A stretch of DNA of 64,000 nucleotides from the NCBI GenBank assembly GCA_002803225.1, contig NXFV01000689.1:37973-101972 (forward strand), written 5' to 3'. The translations under genes and the position numbers were made by a program. The notes beneath the pieces were generated by a model, which made no database searches, was not told where the DNA came from, and worked only from the letters and a program-made list of their open reading frames with translations. Position 1 is the stretch's first letter; every line of letters begins with the position of its first letter. Source of the stretch: Gamarada debralockiae (lineage: Eukaryota; Ascomycota; Leotiomycetes; Helotiales; Hyphodiscaceae). Below, in pieces: positions 61,516-64,000 of this stretch.

Positions 61516-61638
61516 AAAAACATACAACAGCAGGTATTCGCTGGTGGTCACCCACCCAACTACTAATCTGCCGATCTGAGGCTTATGTATGGCAGAGCGG
61601 ACGGGATGCCCAGTTCTCCTCAGTCTGTGGTCGTATGT
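61516..61638 (-). rRNA. 5S ribosomal RNA
   Basis: Minus-strand RNA of 119 nt from 61638 to 61520, beginning ACATACGACC and ending TGTTGTATGT; these ends pair as helix I. The conserved internal promoter region and helix III are present (CATCCCGTCCGCTCTGCC), as is the 3' block GTAGTTGGGTGGGTGACCAC. The run of five T (61520-61516) and a second T6 run at 61510-61505 are Pol III terminators. Dispersed 5S genes outside rDNA are usual in filamentous ascomycetes. Confidence 0.93.
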
Positions 61639-62403
61639 AGCAGATGTTGCGTTATTTAAATATATATATCACTTCAACGTACATGCGCTGAAGTCCGCTC
61701 CATTACTTCGTCCCGTTTCCGTCACATATCTCCTGCCGCGACAGCAACCTCCCTCTTCGCCACCCAGTGGCCTTCATACGGACTCATCAGCTGACTTCAT
61801 CCCTCGTCACTCATTGTTCAGTCGTAGCCGGGCGAAGGAGTTGGTGACTGGATTCGTGGCACAACTTCAACGCACACATGGCAAGAGCTTGGAGGGAAGG
61901 AAGCCGCCTGAAAGCCAAACCAGCAACCTGATGCACCGGTAAACACCAGAAAGGAAACGGCGAGGCCAAACTCGGAAGCAGACGTGAGGCTGGGTATCAC
62001 CAGAGCTAACAGAATATCCCTTCGAATCTTGTCAGTGCACGTCTTTGTTAGAAATAACTGGCGATGTATACAAAAGTTTAATGGTGGTTGGTGGTAGGGA
62101 TTCCTATCGACAATTCACTCTAGGAAGTGCACTGCTGTATATTATGGGTTGAGGATGAGCAGGCTGGGAGAAGTGTATTCAAATGCCCGGCGTGAATTGC
62201 AAAATCTACTAGGCCCTCTTGTTGCTGATGCCCTGGCTTATCTGCGATCCTTTATAATCCATTATCACTTCCCAATCCCCTCCCCCTTGGACTTTCGAGG
62301 GGAGAGGTCTTCAAATTATTGGGAGGGCATTAGTTAGGTGTAGAGGTTGAACCAAACCATAACGGTGAAATTTGATACGAATAAGATTGTATTATGTTGT
62401 TGA
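61639..62403. other. Intergenic between 5S gene and ankyrin-ZZ gene
   Basis: About 765 nt with no supported gene except the TATA-like element next to 61638. Contains the 3' flank of the ankyrin-ZZ gene. Confidence 0.5.
61652..61669 (-). promoter_or_regulatory. TATA-like element upstream of the 5S gene
   Basis: On the minus strand, TATATATATTTAAATAAC covers about -14 to -31 relative to the 5S start. An upstream TATA-like element at about -30 is known for 5S genes of Neurospora and fission yeast, so this likely contributes to Pol III start-site selection here. Confidence 0.6.
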
Positions 62404-64000
62404 CTAGGGCTCGATAGTCTTCCATGACTGATGTGAATGGGTTTTGTCTGCTGTCAATTTGCACATGAAGCAATAGTCAAAATCGTCACAGATCGCGCAA
62501 TGATATCGCTGACCGTAGATGTTCTATTATTATTTTAGCTTACGCTCGCGCTGATCGTAACGTATTTACCTCAGCATGTGACTGACTCACCTTAAAACAA
62601 CCATCGCACCAAACATCGTGGTGGTATTTCCCTTGCACGCAGAGACCTAATTGCTCTGTTCTCGCTGTTGCGATGTAATCTTCCTTGTCGTGCCATATCT
62701 CTGTTATAAAGTTCTTGTTTTGATGGAAGACAGTAATTGAGAGGGCAATCCATTTTCCAGGTGGTTCCGATGTTTCAACAGCGCACTCTTTGATTCCTAC
62801 ATCTCTGAGGAGTTTGAGCATCCTAGAATCGCCGGTCCTCGCTGCCCAGTGCAAAGCTGACCACCTACTTCTTTGCTCCCAACCAGAATGGCAAGACTGT
62901 AGGATCCGCTCCAGCACTTCGAACGAGCCACCTGCAGCCGCATAGTGTAAAGTGGTGAAGCCTCTTTTGTCTTTGGCAGCCACATCCAGGCCGAGATCTG
63001 GCAGGTAGTTGACAATCTTCAAATGTCCACCGTTTGCAGCAAGGTGGAGAGCATTCCTTCCATGATTATCCACAACATGTTTATCAATTCCATGAGCCAG
63101 CAGCTGCTCGATCATAGCCTTCCGACCAAAAAAAGCTGCCGGTCCGAATGCTGTGCCTCGCGGGCCCTCTGTCCTAACATCCGCCCCTTTCTCTAACAGC
63201 AGCCTCATGATGACATCGTGCCCACTCTCTGCAGCCCGCGATAGCGCTGTCTGACCATACTCCGTATCCTTAGTATCCACCTCGGCGCCTTTAGCAAGTA
63301 GGAGCTGTACCACGGCCTCGTGTCCGTTCTCCGCAGCCCAGCACAGTGGTGTCTGGCCATACTCCGTATCCTTAGTATCCACCTCGGCGCCTTTATCAAG
63401 TAGGAGCTGTACGATGACCTCGTGTCCATTTCCCGCAGCCCAGCACAGCGGTGTCTGACCAATCGTATCCATAGTATCTACCGTGGCGCCTTTATGAAGT
63501 AGGAGCCGCACGATGGCCTCGTGCCCAGTCTCTGCAGCCTTCGATAGTGCTGTCTGACCATACTGCGTATCCTTGGTATCTACCTTGGCACCTTTATCGA
63601 GCAGGAGCCGCACAACGGCCTCGTGCCCACACTTCGTGGCTAACCACAGCGGGGTCCGACCAAATACCGCATCCTTATCATCTATCTTGGCGCCTTTATC
63701 AAGTAGGAGCTGTACTATATCCTTGTGGCCTTTTTCTATAGCTAACCACAGCGGTGTCAAACTAACTGCATCCTTAGCATCCACCTCGGCGCCTTTATCG
63801 AGTAAGAGCCGCACTATGGCCTCATGCCCTTTCTCTACAGCCCACCATAGCGGCGTCCGACCATACGCTATACTCCTAGCATCTACTCCGGCGCCTTTAT
63901 CGAGCAGGGTCCGCACCACAGCCTTATGCCCTTTCTCTGCAGCTAAACATAGCGGTGTCCGACCAGCCGTATCCTTAGTATCTACCTCGGCACCTTTATC
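62404..64000 (-). CDS. Ankyrin-repeat protein with C-terminal ZZ zinc finger, 5' end outside window
   Basis: Partial gene on the minus strand, exons 62523..62404 and 62591..>64000, open at the window edge; 509 visible codons. Residues 1-270 are eight ankyrin repeats of 33-34 aa with strong mutual identity (core GQTPLCWAAENGHEAVVQLL type, linker DKGAEVDTKDT). Four more divergent ankyrin repeats follow to about 390. A linker (EPPGKWIALSITVFHQNKNF) leads to a ZZ-type zinc finger: WCDGCFK, then across the intron YGQRYHCAICDDFDYCFMC and HSH. The intron (67 nt) splits the ZZ motif; reading through it would stop at 62540 and lose the second half of the finger. In fungi, long ankyrin arrays with near-identical repeats commonly belong to NLR/STAND-type proteins, with a NACHT or similar domain upstream; that part is not visible, so this is inference. 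The ankyrin and ZZ assignments are secure. Confidence 0.88.
62620..64000 (-). repeat. Ankyrin coding tandem repeats, period 99-102 nt
   Basis: From about 63180 to the window end the minus strand consists of about eight tandem units of 99-102 nt with high nucleotide similarity. Examples are the units around 63260-63360 and 63360-63460, which share long runs such as CCTTAGTATCCACCTCGGCG on the plus strand. Four older, diverged units lie at 62800-63180. The pattern points to recent unequal exchange or conversion in the first set. Confidence 0.85.

Overview
This window is nuclear DNA from a filamentous ascomycete. The genes are split by short introns (about 50-150 nt) with GT..AG ends, are packed on both strands, and encode typical Pezizomycotina proteins. 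A lone 5S rRNA gene sits outside any rDNA repeat, as in filamentous ascomycetes. The gene content would fit a Leotiomycetes-like fungus, but that placement is inference. I rebuilt exons by hand from reading frame, splice-site consensus and family knowledge; lengths quoted are the spliced products.

Layout. 0-11 kb: a possible small ORF, a 14-3-3 gene with an 8-nt micro-exon, a SERCA-type calcium ATPase, and proteasome beta-3 (PUP3) whose first coding exon appears to be only the ATG. 11-20 kb: a TUG/UBX Cdc48 cofactor head-to-head with PUP3, ribosomal protein eL36, a small secreted cysteine-rich protein, mitochondrial cytochrome c peroxidase, and a carboxymuconolactone decarboxylase-like protein. 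20-31 kb: a 2OG-Fe(II) oxygenase-like protein, a Zn2Cys6 regulator, a membrane-anchored helical-repeat protein divergent from NOP14, a Ctr copper transporter, and a Gfd2/YDR514C-like DEDDh protein. 31-40 kb: a gene-poor stretch, a secreted PAN/apple-like protein, 3-hydroxyanthranilate dioxygenase (BNA1) tail-to-tail with an FAH-domain hydrolase, a small coiled-coil protein, and an unresolved multi-exon gene. 40-50 kb: a PWI/RS splicing factor, a decayed-looking repeat ORF region, Eaf6, an F-box/JmjC protein, eIF4A, and a coiled-coil protein of unknown function. 50-58 kb: a secreted beta-lactamase-fold hydrolase, an Env7/STK16 kinase, and a dipeptidyl-peptidase 5-like peptidase without a signal peptide. 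58-64 kb: a gene-poor region with a degenerate tRNA-like element and the 5S gene, then the 3' part of a large ankyrin-repeat gene ending in a ZZ zinc finger and running off the window.

Most genes are housekeeping (translation, proteasome, ribosome biogenesis, splicing, ion transport). The accessory-looking parts are the secreted proteins, the Zn2Cys6 regulator, the 42.5-43.9 kb repeat region, and above all the right end. There, near-identical ankyrin repeats capped by a ZZ finger suggest a rapidly diversifying NLR/STAND-type receptor, although its N-terminal half lies outside the window. The most unusual gene-structure features are the micro-exon of the 14-3-3 gene and the ATG-only exon of PUP3.
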